NCBI RefSeq assembly: GCF_900103665.1
Contig: NZ_FNGY01000010.1
Coordinates: 186,001-250,000 of the forward strand
DNA: 64,000 nucleotides
Source: Pedobacter steynii
GTDB taxonomy: Bacteria > Bacteroidota > Bacteroidia > Sphingobacteriales > Sphingobacteriaceae
Direction of reading: 5' to 3'
Under the pieces are notes generated by a model. That model made no database searches and was not told where the DNA came from. It worked only from the letters and a program-made list of their open reading frames with translations. This document shows, piece by piece, positions 10,501-16,718 of this stretch. The translations under genes and the position numbers were made by a program. The stretch's first letter is position 1. Each line of letters opens with the position of its first letter.

Positions 10501-11164
10501 TAACAATCCGATAAACGTTGTCGACCCTGATGGTATGGAGGGGCAATGGATACCAGGCATAATTAACGGAAAATTGACTGCAATTGCAGAAAAAGGAGAT
10601 AATGCACAGACATTAAAGAAGTTTTTAGGTGTTTCTCAAAAGCAAGCAGATGCAGAGTTTAAAAATATGAAAAAAGGAAAAATAACTCTTTCAGATAATA
10701 TCCCTGGTGTTGCTTCTATTAATTCGGCAATTAGTGACGCTAATAAAAATCCTGATTCGTACGCGGATGGCACTCCTTGGTATTTGCCGAACCCTCAAAA
10801 TTATAATTGTTATGAGTGTGCAATTTCGACATCAAAAGGAGAAACACCTAGTTTTCTTGGATCTCGTGCCCCTGAAAATGAAGATTTTAAAGATATTATG
10901 GGAGCCGATTTTAAACAGGTTACGAGTAAAACATTTGGTAAAACCATATTGAGTTTTAATGAGAAAAATTTTAACATATTTGAAGGGGCGTATGAAACAC
11001 CTACTCATGCAGCAGCCTATTTAGGTACATCAAAAAATGGGACTGTATATACGTGGAGTAAAAATGGATTTACTGTAACCCCTAAAGTCCAAACAGTTGG
11101 TACTTTAGTAAAAGTGTATAATGATACATATAAGATTAGATTTTACAATCCAAAAACTAATTAA
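7577..11164 (+). CDS. RHS repeat-associated core protein (DUF6443) with C-terminal toxin-like tip
   Basis: The 1,195-residue product has a signal peptide (to VYAQ), a short stack-type motif (SVTLKTGFHVPAGDTL) and a DUF6443 segment from about residue 75 (QYFDGLGRPVQM). RHS/YD repeats follow to about 900. The RHS core ends with the 48-residue block 940-987 (YDYGARFYDPVIGRW to DPDGM). This organisation is typical of polymorphic toxins: the barrel-like shell is constant and the region after the core is the variable effector. The tip (988-1195) shows Cys1078, Cys1081 and His1144 in NCYECA and THAAAYLG. Such a C...H layout is seen in papain-fold hydrolases (NlpC/P60-like), but I cannot assign a family. 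A membrane protein gene starts 5 nt downstream as the likely immunity gene. Confidence 0.85.
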   Translation: MKIKLTLPGLLLLLVVGPVYAQQPDIEVSSYTKQKTISASRSVTLKTGFHVPAGDTLRIFIDGGLQHCVDQIFQPSANQNYILTRTFKVPNVTAENIGVIRKTCEENQVIQYFDGLGRPVQMINVHGSPTFRDLITPVAYDAFGREEKKYLPYSGTLATSNGSYKPAALTEQNSFYTTPGTTTGWAAPGVTAIPNAAFSKTIFEASPLNRVLEQGAPGVAWQPAATRTTTGRTAMLSYGANNSLTDYATTGLAVRLYNATTVLAEPYKRTLSGTGYYGANQLYLTISKDENWTSADGKAGTVEEYKDKEGRVVLKRLFNKSGTTTEVLSTYYVYDDFGNLSFVLPPGANPDAVVVPTQTVLDDFCYQYRYDGRKRLIEKKLPVKGWEFLLYNKLDQVVATQDALQRAKAPQEYTFTKYDALGRVVLTGICSPPGSTANVSQREVFQSVLDRETVLWEERVESGNGYNGLSSPNNSFITTILTINYYNDYSVPGLPAIPPYNLSGSYSKMLKGLPTVSRINVLGTNDMLWNVQYYDDEGRVVKTIQQHYKGGEVRADNYDEVTNTYSFPGELVNSTRKHFVLGAEKLYVYNEFAYDHQGRKTDTKQKTGDNSATTNPLVVLSRTNYNEVGQVTSKELHSTNDGAGFAQKVDYAYNPRGWMERASAPLFATELKYEKDSVGLIPQYNGNISMQKWGVNTGLSKAYTYTYDKLNRLSAGVSTGNNNEQIGYDVMGNITSLQRHSANTLIDQLTYSYAGNKLNTVTDENTSNTDVSFQLPGATSYTYDLNGNMISRSNVSHAGNNLSGITYNILNLPATVNANGALIAYGYDANGGKLRKQVTGAVNSFNEYISGIQYEEGVMKFVSTEAGRVVRNSATNYSYEYTLSDHLGNGRLYFDINAGVARKIQQTDYYPFGLGIQGTLSGIENKYQYNGKEKQDQEKMYDYGARFYDPVIGRWNVVDPLAEKDRKTTPYAYGFNNPINVVDPDGMEGQWIPGIINGKLTAIAEKGDNAQTLKKFLGVSQKQADAEFKNMKKGKITLSDNIPGVASINSAISDANKNPDSYADGTPWYLPNPQNYNCYECAISTSKGETPSFLGSRAPENEDFKDIMGADFKQVTSKTFGKTILSFNEKNFNIFEGAYETPTHAAAYLGTSKNGTVYTWSKNGFTVTPKVQTVGTLVKVYNDTYKIRFYNPKTN
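10394..10537 (+). repeat. RHS core seed, copy 1 (inside the intact RHS gene)
   Basis: This is the 144-nt, 48-codon segment coding from MYDYGARFYDP to DPDGM. Closely similar segments of identical length recur at 11644, 12972 and 14322, each followed by different sequence. Confidence 0.9.
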
Positions 11165-11169
11165 AAGAA

Positions 11170-11628
11170 ATGAAAAAAGCAATTTATATTTTGGCGTTGA
11201 TTATCGTTGTTGTTATTTCTTTTGAACTATTACAGATGGTAATAACAAATAAATATTATCACATAAATGAACTATTTTTATTGGCGACATTATTAATGTC
11301 AATGTTTTATAGAACTAGGGTAACTTGGTTCTTCGTTTTAATTATTTGTTTGTTGGGTGCATATAACTTGATGTTTATTCAACCTAAGTACAGTTCCCCT
11401 ACCATTTTCAATTTTACTTATACAATGTATATACCATTGTTGAGTAAGGTTAATATGTATGTGATTAATGCGATAGCGGTACTCCCTATATTATTTTACC
11501 TTTTCACAGCTATTGTTTTTCTAACAAAACCTATCAGAAGCAAATACTGGCCTCAATCAAAAACAAATAATAATAATATAAAGGTGGAGCATCGGAATGT
11601 AACTGCCAACGAATCCAGCGAATTCTAA
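11170..11628 (+). CDS. Four-helix membrane protein, candidate immunity protein
   Basis: The 152-residue product has hydrophobic segments at about 4-24, 33-47, 51-70 and 97-118 and a charged, Asn-rich C-terminus. It matches no family I know. It starts 5 nt after the stop of the full-length RHS gene and lies before the next displaced RHS tip, exactly where immunity genes of polymorphic toxins sit. If it is the cognate immunity protein, a membrane location implies a toxin acting in the periplasm or on the membrane. Base composition is visibly A+T-rich compared with the housekeeping genes downstream. Confidence 0.6.
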   Translation: MKKAIYILALIIVVVISFELLQMVITNKYYHINELFLLATLLMSMFYRTRVTWFFVLIICLLGAYNLMFIQPKYSSPTIFNFTYTMYIPLLSKVNMYVINAIAVLPILFYLFTAIVFLTKPIRSKYWPQSKTNNNNIKVEHRNVTANESSEF

Positions 11629-11643
11629 AAAAGTTAGGTAAGC

Positions 11644-11787
11644 GTGTTAGATTATGGGGCCAGGTTCTATGATCCGGTGATTGGGAGATGGAATGTTATT
11701 GATCCGTTGGCGGAAGGTATGAGAAGGTTTAGTCCTTACGTTTATTGTGGGAATAATCCGATTAGATTCGTTGATCCTGATGGAATG
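11644..11787 (+). repeat. RHS core seed, copy 2
   Basis: This 144-nt segment is homologous to 10394-10537, coding from LDYGARFYDP to DPDGM. Similarity to copy 1 stops within about ten bases upstream, where a stop codon (TAG at 11635) closes the frame. Confidence 0.9.
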
Positions 11788-12435
11788 TTTTTTAACGAGT
11801 ATGAGGTTGTTGTCCAAGGTGGCCAAGTGCAGAGCACGACTATGACTGGAACTAAGGGTGGTGATGTTACTGATTACGTAACAGTAGTAAATTTAGATGC
11901 AGCTCCACATACAAGCGGAATAACCAATTATACTGTTGACGTACAAACAGGCTACACTTCAGGTGTCGCGGCTGATGAAGGAGCAGGTAGTCAAAAACGA
12001 CACCCTACTCCAGGTGTTAGACAGTTGCATGGGAGTATGCCTGTTGATGTGCAAGGATACTTCTGGTTAACCACAGGGCTTTTTGGTCGAGGGGCAGCCA
12101 TTTTCAGGGGAGCAGGTGCTTTAGAGGGAGCAGCTACATTTGCTCCGGAGGCGGGAGTTAAACTTAGTCAAGCTTTATCAGAAGCTGGCGGCAGTAAATT
12201 GGTCGCAGCTTTTTTGGGATGGGGCGATAAAACTATAATAAGGAAAACAGCAGGTGACTTTACAAAAAAACAATTGTTAGAGGCTGGTTATACGAAAGAA
12301 GTATTGCACAATATTTATTCGGGTCTTGTAAAAGCAGGCGAAAAAACGCTTACAAACGGCGGCTCAGGGGCATTGAATCCGGCATCTGTCGTATGGGCCC
12401 GGCAAGTTTTAGAAATTTTAAAAACACACTTCTAA
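11644..12435 (+). CDS. Displaced RHS tip 2 (core seed plus unknown C-terminal domain)
   Basis: The open frame carries the 48-codon RHS core and then 215 residues of unrelated sequence. No shell region, signal peptide or credible start precedes it; the GTG at 11644 is only the first possible codon after an in-frame stop. It is best read as a silent toxin cassette. The C-terminal region has a Gly/Ala-rich, possibly membrane-interacting stretch (about 135-180), then a compact end with FTKKQLLEAGYTKEVLHN and NPASVVWARQVLEIL. I recognise no toxin family. Its stop codon overlaps the start of the next small gene (TAATG), as expected for a toxin-immunity pair. Confidence 0.7.
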   Translation: MLDYGARFYDPVIGRWNVIDPLAEGMRRFSPYVYCGNNPIRFVDPDGMFFNEYEVVVQGGQVQSTTMTGTKGGDVTDYVTVVNLDAAPHTSGITNYTVDVQTGYTSGVAADEGAGSQKRHPTPGVRQLHGSMPVDVQGYFWLTTGLFGRGAAIFRGAGALEGAATFAPEAGVKLSQALSEAGGSKLVAAFLGWGDKTIIRKTAGDFTKKQLLEAGYTKEVLHNIYSGLVKAGEKTLTNGGSGALNPASVVWARQVLEILKTHF

Positions 12436-12689
12436 TGAAAAAAATTAAAATCCAAATTCGGAATTGTAGCAATGGCTCTATGTCAATAACCAAGGAGCCA
12501 GAGGCAGTACAGGGGTTTATTAGCGAGGGCGATATAATTGATGTTGAAACTAATGAAGAAGAGGACAACATTTTAATTAATGTTGGTAAGAATGATGATG
12601 GGTCAATTTATATCCAAATATGGGATGCTCGCAATACAAACTACATAATATATCATAAAGGAAAAGATATGTTTGAAGAGTATTTATAG
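12435..12689 (+). CDS. Small cytosolic protein, candidate immunity protein for tip 2
   Basis: ATG 12435 overlaps the TAA of the upstream tip by one base (TAATG), suggesting translational coupling; longer upstream readings run into the toxin tip and are less likely. The 84-residue product is acidic (for example ETNEEEDN), has no signal peptide or membrane helix, and is predicted to be mostly beta strands. No family is recognised. Position and size fit an immunity protein that binds a cytosolic toxin. The role is inferred from context only. Confidence 0.55.
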   Translation: MKKIKIQIRNCSNGSMSITKEPEAVQGFISEGDIIDVETNEEEDNILINVGKNDDGSIYIQIWDARNTNYIIYHKGKDMFEEYL

Positions 12690-12702
12690 TAGAAAATGGT
12701 GA

Positions 12703-12957
12703 TGTTACAAATTATATAATAATATTGTAGCATATTTATGGCAACAATATCCATTGTTATTTGTTAATTCGTCTTATTTAAATAATCTACGGTTTTTTTT
12801 AAACGATTATAACTTTATAGTAATAGTGGAGTCTGGAAATTTTAACAAGCCAGAGTTTACTATTGCCGAAAAAAACTTAGATAAAGAGATTGATGGTCGA
12901 ATTAACTTTGAAAGTTTTTCTGTAGAGGATTTATGGTTCGAGACTAATAGTAGGTAA
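12703..12957 (+). pseudogene. Start-less open frame, possible immunity gene remnant
   Basis: The frame opens after a stop at 12700-12702 and runs to TAA at 12955, giving about 84 codons rich in Asn, Phe and Leu (NNLRFFLNDYNFIVIVE, then a soluble charged end). It has no ATG or GTG near its beginning; TTG 12754 is the only possible start. It lies between the immunity gene of tip 2 and the seed of tip 3. Most likely it is the tail of an older immunity gene cut off when a cassette was inserted. It could also be a real small gene with a TTG start. Confidence 0.35.
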
Positions 12958-12971
12958 GAAAACGCATTAGG

Positions 12972-13115
12972 CTGTACGATTATGGGGCAAGGTTCTATGA
13001 CCCGGTGATAGGCAGGTGGAATGTAGTGGATCCGCTGGCTGAGCTTGACAGAAAGACTAACCCTTATGCGTATGTATTCGATAATCCGATGAGATTTGTT
13101 GATCCGACAGGAATG
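12972..13115 (+). repeat. RHS core seed, copy 3
   Basis: This 144-nt copy of the core codes from LYDYGARFYDP to DPTGM. The upstream frame closes at a stop (TAG 12951), and similarity to the other copies ends just before CTG 12972. Confidence 0.9.
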
Positions 13116-13808
13116 AAAGGAGAGTCAACACATACAGACATGTTCGGAAACGTTTTGGCAATTTACAATGATGGCGATTTGGGTGTCTATAGACATAAAA
13201 ATGCCTGGAATAAAGAAGATGTTGATAAAAAATATTATTCGATAAGTGGACCATCTGCAGGCGGACAGAAAATGGGAGAAACATGGACTCCTTTTGGTTT
13301 TGCAGATTTTGATTATTTTCAGAAGAATGGAGTAGGTAGATACGGTTCGGTAAAAGTCGCAGATAGAGCGAAGATAGATTTTAATTCTTCCTGGGCTCAG
13401 AATAGAGTTAAAGAAGTTTTAGAAGATAGTCCCTCTGCCTATCAATATTCTAAGTTGGCTGGAGGCGGTCAAACTTGGGATATTAAGGCCCATGCACCCC
13501 TTAAGAATTCGTCCTATGGTTCTTTGCTCTGGGGTAAGTTTGCATCAGCAAAGGATGCGGGGAATATTGCGGCAGGGATCGTTGCTGAGAGTTCTAATTT
13601 TCCAACAATTGGAATTGATTATGGTTTCGGCGTATACAATCAAGCTGGCAATAACGAAAAAGCCGCAGTGTTTATGGGGATAAGAGATATTTTTACCACT
13701 ATAATGACACCTCAAGCTGGATTATTTCAGTTTTTAAGGACAGCGTTTACTGGAGAAGATAAGCTAACAAGAGATGGTATTAATGCCGGTAAAAAAATAT
13801 TTAGATAA
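12972..13808 (+). CDS. Displaced RHS tip 3, toxin-44-like C-terminus
   Basis: The core seed is followed by 230 residues of new sequence. The first possible start codon is GTG 13005, inside the core, so the cassette has no proper start of its own. The C-terminal part has WDIKAHAPLK, then SAKDAGNIAAGIVAES and DYGFGVYNQAGN. This pattern resembles polymorphic toxin type 44 (Ntox44), but I recall the family only by motif and rate the match as moderate. A lipoprotein gene follows after 3 nt. Probably a stored toxin domain, expressed only after recombination onto a full RHS gene. Confidence 0.65.
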   Translation: MYDYGARFYDPVIGRWNVVDPLAELDRKTNPYAYVFDNPMRFVDPTGMKGESTHTDMFGNVLAIYNDGDLGVYRHKNAWNKEDVDKKYYSISGPSAGGQKMGETWTPFGFADFDYFQKNGVGRYGSVKVADRAKIDFNSSWAQNRVKEVLEDSPSAYQYSKLAGGGQTWDIKAHAPLKNSSYGSLLWGKFASAKDAGNIAAGIVAESSNFPTIGIDYGFGVYNQAGNNEKAAVFMGIRDIFTTIMTPQAGLFQFLRTAFTGEDKLTRDGINAGKKIFR

Positions 13809-13811
13809 GTC

Positions 13812-14303
13812 ATGAAAAATATTGCATTTATTTGTTTTTTTTCGCTGATATTTTTGTCTTGTAAAGAGGAGGCTCAGAAAATAATACATTATGAATTTGA
13901 AGGTGTAAAAGTTAGTCGGTGCGACCTCGAAAAAAGGACTTACCTTTATTACGGAGAATGTAACAATGTTCTTTCTATAAAAAAAAATGTATCTCTGATA
14001 GTTGATTGGCAATTCGATGATTATCTACAGGCTTCCCTGATTTTTCATAAAGATGGGAAGGTTCAGGTAATGAGTGGTGGTGGCGGTAAATTTAAGCAGA
14101 TAAGTAGAAAGAATAAGATCTATTTTAAAGAATATGAATCGCCGGAATATAATAGAATAATGGATCAATATGCTGCTCCAAATGACCTTAATAATCTTTG
14201 CTATCTTTTTGATAACACTCAATTTGAACTCGAACAAAATAAAAAGTTTGGAAGTAAGGTTGTTATTACAAATGAATTAGAAAATGCGAAAATTTGTCGG
14301 TAA
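13812..14303 (+). CDS. Lipoprotein, candidate immunity protein for tip 3
   Basis: The 163-residue product begins with a short lipoprotein signal (ICFFSLIFLSC, lipidated Cys17) followed by charged residues. The mature part holds several cysteines (GECNN, RCDLE, NLCYLF) and a Gly-rich turn, with no known domain. It starts 3 nt after the stop of tip 3. A periplasm-facing lipoprotein as immunity partner would place the toxin's target in the periplasm. Its stop TAA (14301-14303) is in the same frame as the next RHS core seed. Confidence 0.6.
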   Translation: MKNIAFICFFSLIFLSCKEEAQKIIHYEFEGVKVSRCDLEKRTYLYYGECNNVLSIKKNVSLIVDWQFDDYLQASLIFHKDGKVQVMSGGGGKFKQISRKNKIYFKEYESPEYNRIMDQYAAPNDLNNLCYLFDNTQFELEQNKKFGSKVVITNELENAKICR

Positions 14304-14321
14304 AGACTGCTCGATGAGAAG

Positions 14322-14465
14322 ATGTACGATTATAGGGCGAGGTTTTATGATCCGGTGATAGGACGTTTTAGTACTGCTGATCCGCTTTCTGAGAAGATTC
14401 GAAGGTTTAGCCCTTACAGTTATACCTTTGGTAATCCTATCAGATTTGTAGATTCTGATGGGATG
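14322..14465 (+). repeat. RHS core seed, copy 4
   Basis: This is the fourth 144-nt copy. It shares GAGAAGATGTA with copy 1 upstream of the YDY codons. It differs from the others by YDYRARF (Gly to Arg) and DPVIGRFSTADP, and ends in DSDGM. Confidence 0.9.
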
Positions 14466-14573
14466 ATGGCTGATGATATTGTGTTTAGAGGAACCGATAA
14501 TAAGGAAATACGAATTAAAGCTGCGGGAGATCACAAATATGTTGAAATTTTGAACTATAATCTCAACTTATAA
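14322..14573 (+). pseudogene. Displaced RHS tip 4, truncated
   Basis: After the 48-codon core only 35 codons remain (ADDIVFRGTDNKEIRIKAAGDHK and a short tail) before a stop and a terminator. No immunity gene follows. The effector region is too short for a normal toxin domain, so this is probably a cassette whose 3' end was lost, or the array's worn-out end. The frame continues upstream to the TAA that ends the preceding lipoprotein gene. Confidence 0.65.
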
Positions 14574-14578
14574 AACAA

Positions 14579-14616
14579 AAAGCTCCTTGCTTCAATCAGA
14601 GCAGGGAGCTTTTTTA
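14579..14616. terminator. Bidirectional terminator between the RHS array and purD
   Basis: AGCTCC-TTGCT (14581-14591) pairs with AGCAGGGAGCT (14600-14610), with A-rich sequence on one side and a T-run on the other. It can serve both the RHS array on the plus strand and purD on the minus strand. Confidence 0.8.
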
Positions 14617-14632
14617 GGATAACGATCCAGGT

Positions 14633-15904
14633 TTACATCAGGTCAAACCCGATATCTTCCCTGAAATATTTCCCGTCAAAATAAATGCGTGCAGCGTCTC
14701 CTGTTGCGGATTGTAAAGCATCAAACTGGTTGTCCTGAAGACTGGTTACTGCCAATACTCTTCCGCCATTGGTTTTTACCACACCACCTTCTAGATTCGT
14801 GCCTGCTTGGAATACCAGGGAGTTACGCACATTATCAATCCCCGTGATGGATTTCCCTTTTTCGTAATCTCCGGGATAGCCACCTGCAACGATCATTACC
14901 GTTGCTGCATTTTTAGGACTGATCTTTAACTTATAATCTTTTAGTTTTTTCTGTGTGGTTGCTACAAAAAGTTCAACCAGGTCATTTTCTATACGTGGGA
15001 TCACGCTTTCTGTCTCAGGGTCGCCCATGCGGCAGTTATATTCAATGATCAAGGGTTCATCGCCAACTTTGAACAAGCCAAAGAAGATGAATCCGGTATA
15101 GTCAATTTTATCTTTCTTTAAGCCATTAATGGTCGGGATAATGATCTGCTGTTCTACTTTAGTCATGAACGCCTCGTCCGCAAAAGGAACCGGAGATACA
15201 GAACCCATTCCGCCCGTGTTCAGACCCGTGTCTGCCTGTCCGATCTTTTTGTAATCTTTTGCTTCCGGAAGGATCACATAGTTTTCCCCATCAGTCAGTA
15301 CAAATACAGAAAGTTCTATGCCATTTAAAAATGCTTCTACTACGACTGTACTTCCCGCATTACCGAATTTACCACCCAGCATCAGTTTTAGTTCTGCCTG
15401 TGCTTCAGCAATATTATCCAGGATCAATACGCCTTTACCAGCTGCGAGTCCATCTGCTTTTAGCACGATAGGCAACGCATGTGTTTCCAGGTATTTTAAG
15501 CCTTCTTCCAGGCTCTCATTGGTGAAAGACCTTGATGCCGGAGTGGGGATGCCATGACGGGCCATAAACTGCTTGGAAAAATCTTTACTTCCTTCCAGTA
15601 TCGCGCCTTCTTTTTTAGGCCCGATTACAGGAATATGAGCTAAGGCTTCATCATTGACAAAAAAGTCGTGGATGCCGTTTACCAATGGTTCTTCGGGCCC
15701 AACTACCAACAGATCGATGGCTTCTTTTAAGGCAAAAGCTTTTACCGCTTCAAAATCATTTGGGTTTAGGTTGATGTTTTTACCATAAGCACCCGTTCCA
15801 CCGTTACCCGGAGCAATAAATAATTGGGAACATTCAGAAGATTGGCTCATTTTCCAGGCTAAAGCACTTTCCCTGCCGCCAGAACCTAATAGTAAGATAT
15901 TCAT
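14633..15904 (-). CDS. purD: Phosphoribosylamine-glycine ligase
   Basis: PurD joins glycine to 5-phosphoribosylamine using ATP, the second step of de novo purine synthesis, in the cytosol. At 423 residues it has the usual length. The N-terminus LLLGSGGRESALAW holds the GSGGRE phosphate-binding loop, PGNGGTG lies at about 33-39, and the ATP-grasp region includes LKADGLAAGKGV and EYNCRMGDPETE. The gene stands alone on the minus strand, convergent with the RHS array, and has a likely promoter about 60 nt upstream. No riboswitch is seen in its short leader. Confidence 0.97.
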   Translation of the reverse strand: MNILLLGSGGRESALAWKMSQSSECSQLFIAPGNGGTGAYGKNINLNPNDFEAVKAFALKEAIDLLVVGPEEPLVNGIHDFFVNDEALAHIPVIGPKKEGAILEGSKDFSKQFMARHGIPTPASRSFTNESLEEGLKYLETHALPIVLKADGLAAGKGVLILDNIAEAQAELKLMLGGKFGNAGSTVVVEAFLNGIELSVFVLTDGENYVILPEAKDYKKIGQADTGLNTGGMGSVSPVPFADEAFMTKVEQQIIIPTINGLKKDKIDYTGFIFFGLFKVGDEPLIIEYNCRMGDPETESVIPRIENDLVELFVATTQKKLKDYKLKISPKNAATVMIVAGGYPGDYEKGKSITGIDNVRNSLVFQAGTNLEGGVVKTNGGRVLAVTSLQDNQFDALQSATGDAARIYFDGKYFREDIGFDLM

Positions 15905-15963
15905 CTATGTATGGTTTGTTGTTTGAATTGTTTTGATGGAGAACCATATCCGGTTCGTATTGG

Positions 15964-15971
15964 CAAATATA
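15964..15971 (-). promoter_or_regulatory. purD -7 promoter element
   Basis: On the minus strand the sequence reads TATATTTG, an exact match to TAnnTTTG, 59 nt before the purD ATG. The -33 region is not a good TTTG match. The predicted leader is about 50 nt. Confidence 0.45.
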
Positions 15972-16035
15972 CCGCTTTAGCTAAATTATCACAGTTTAAG
16001 TTTGAATTTAAGAGATAAAGCTATAGGAACGACCT

Positions 16036-16080
16036 TGTTGGTGCAAAAAAGCGGCCTGTTTTCGGAAACAGATGCCAACA
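16036..16080. other. Nested hairpin in the purD-ECF sigma intergenic region
   Basis: The 313-nt gap between purD and the ECF sigma gene has no gene. It contains TGTTGG (16036-16041) pairing with CCAACA (16075-16080), enclosing a perfect CTGTTT-TCGG-AAACAG tetraloop hairpin (16056-16071). No T-run follows. It could be a structured leader of the sigma gene or an untranslated RNA. It lies upstream of the likely purD promoter and so is not part of the purD mRNA. Confidence 0.35.
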
Positions 16081-16217
16081 TTGTGTTGACATGGGACTGT
16101 CGTGGGATAGCTCTATAGATACAAAATCACGATCGGTATTACTTCATCTGAAGTTTAATTTTAGGAACTTGTAATTTTTAGTCCAACCTTTACGACTTAC
16201 CCCGCAAATAAAAGAAG

Positions 16218-16718
16218 ATGGAAAAAGTATTTATCGAAATGATAAACGAACATCGGGGGATTATCTACAAAGTCTGTAATCTGTACTGCCTGGAAAAGGA
16301 GTATAAGAAAGACCTCTTTCAGGAAATCGTACTGCAGCTTTGGAAGGCCTTTCCTTCTTTTAGAAATGAGTCGCAACGCAGCACCTGGATGTACCGGGTG
16401 GCCTTAAATACAGCGATTACCATTTTTAGAAAAGAAAGCAAGGCCCCGGAACGGAGAAGCATCTCTGATGCGGAATTTGAAATCCCTGACATGGATTCGT
16501 TTGAAGATCAACACGAACAGATGGGGCTGTTAAAACAGGCGATAAGCACTTTGACACAAATCGAAAAGGCAATTATCCTGCTTTATCTCGAAGAGAAAAG
16601 TTATGAAGAGATCAGTGAGATCATCGGAATCACGAGAACAAATGTGGGCGTGAAAATCAACAGGATAAAAATCAAGCTGGAAAAAATTATTAAATCAGAT
16701 CGTTATGAACTTAGATGA
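16218..16718 (+). CDS. RNA polymerase ECF sigma factor
   Basis: The 166-residue product has the two-domain ECF layout. Region 2 covers about 10-75 (KDLFQEIVLQLWKAFPSFR, then STWMYRVALNTAI), and region 4 covers about 105-160 with a helix-turn-helix (KSYEEISEIIGITRTNVGVKINR). It lacks the FecI-type features of the other sigma factor in the window. It overlaps the next gene by 14 nt, so the two are translated together. That partner is a membrane protein and probably controls it, but it has no classical zinc anti-sigma motif. Confidence 0.9.
   Translation: MEKVFIEMINEHRGIIYKVCNLYCLEKEYKKDLFQEIVLQLWKAFPSFRNESQRSTWMYRVALNTAITIFRKESKAPERRSISDAEFEIPDMDSFEDQHEQMGLLKQAISTLTQIEKAIILLYLEEKSYEEISEIIGITRTNVGVKINRIKIKLEKIIKSDRYELR

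Noticed and set aside
10394..14465. Regularly spaced repeats resembling a CRISPR or other repeat array
   Set aside because: The repeats are 144 nt, coding, in the same reading sense and diverged by codon; the spacing is 1.25-1.35 kb and filled with genes. They are RHS core segments.
15905..16035. Purine-type riboswitch in front of purD
   Set aside because: The likely leader is only about 50 nt and shows no conserved three-way junction or terminator switch.
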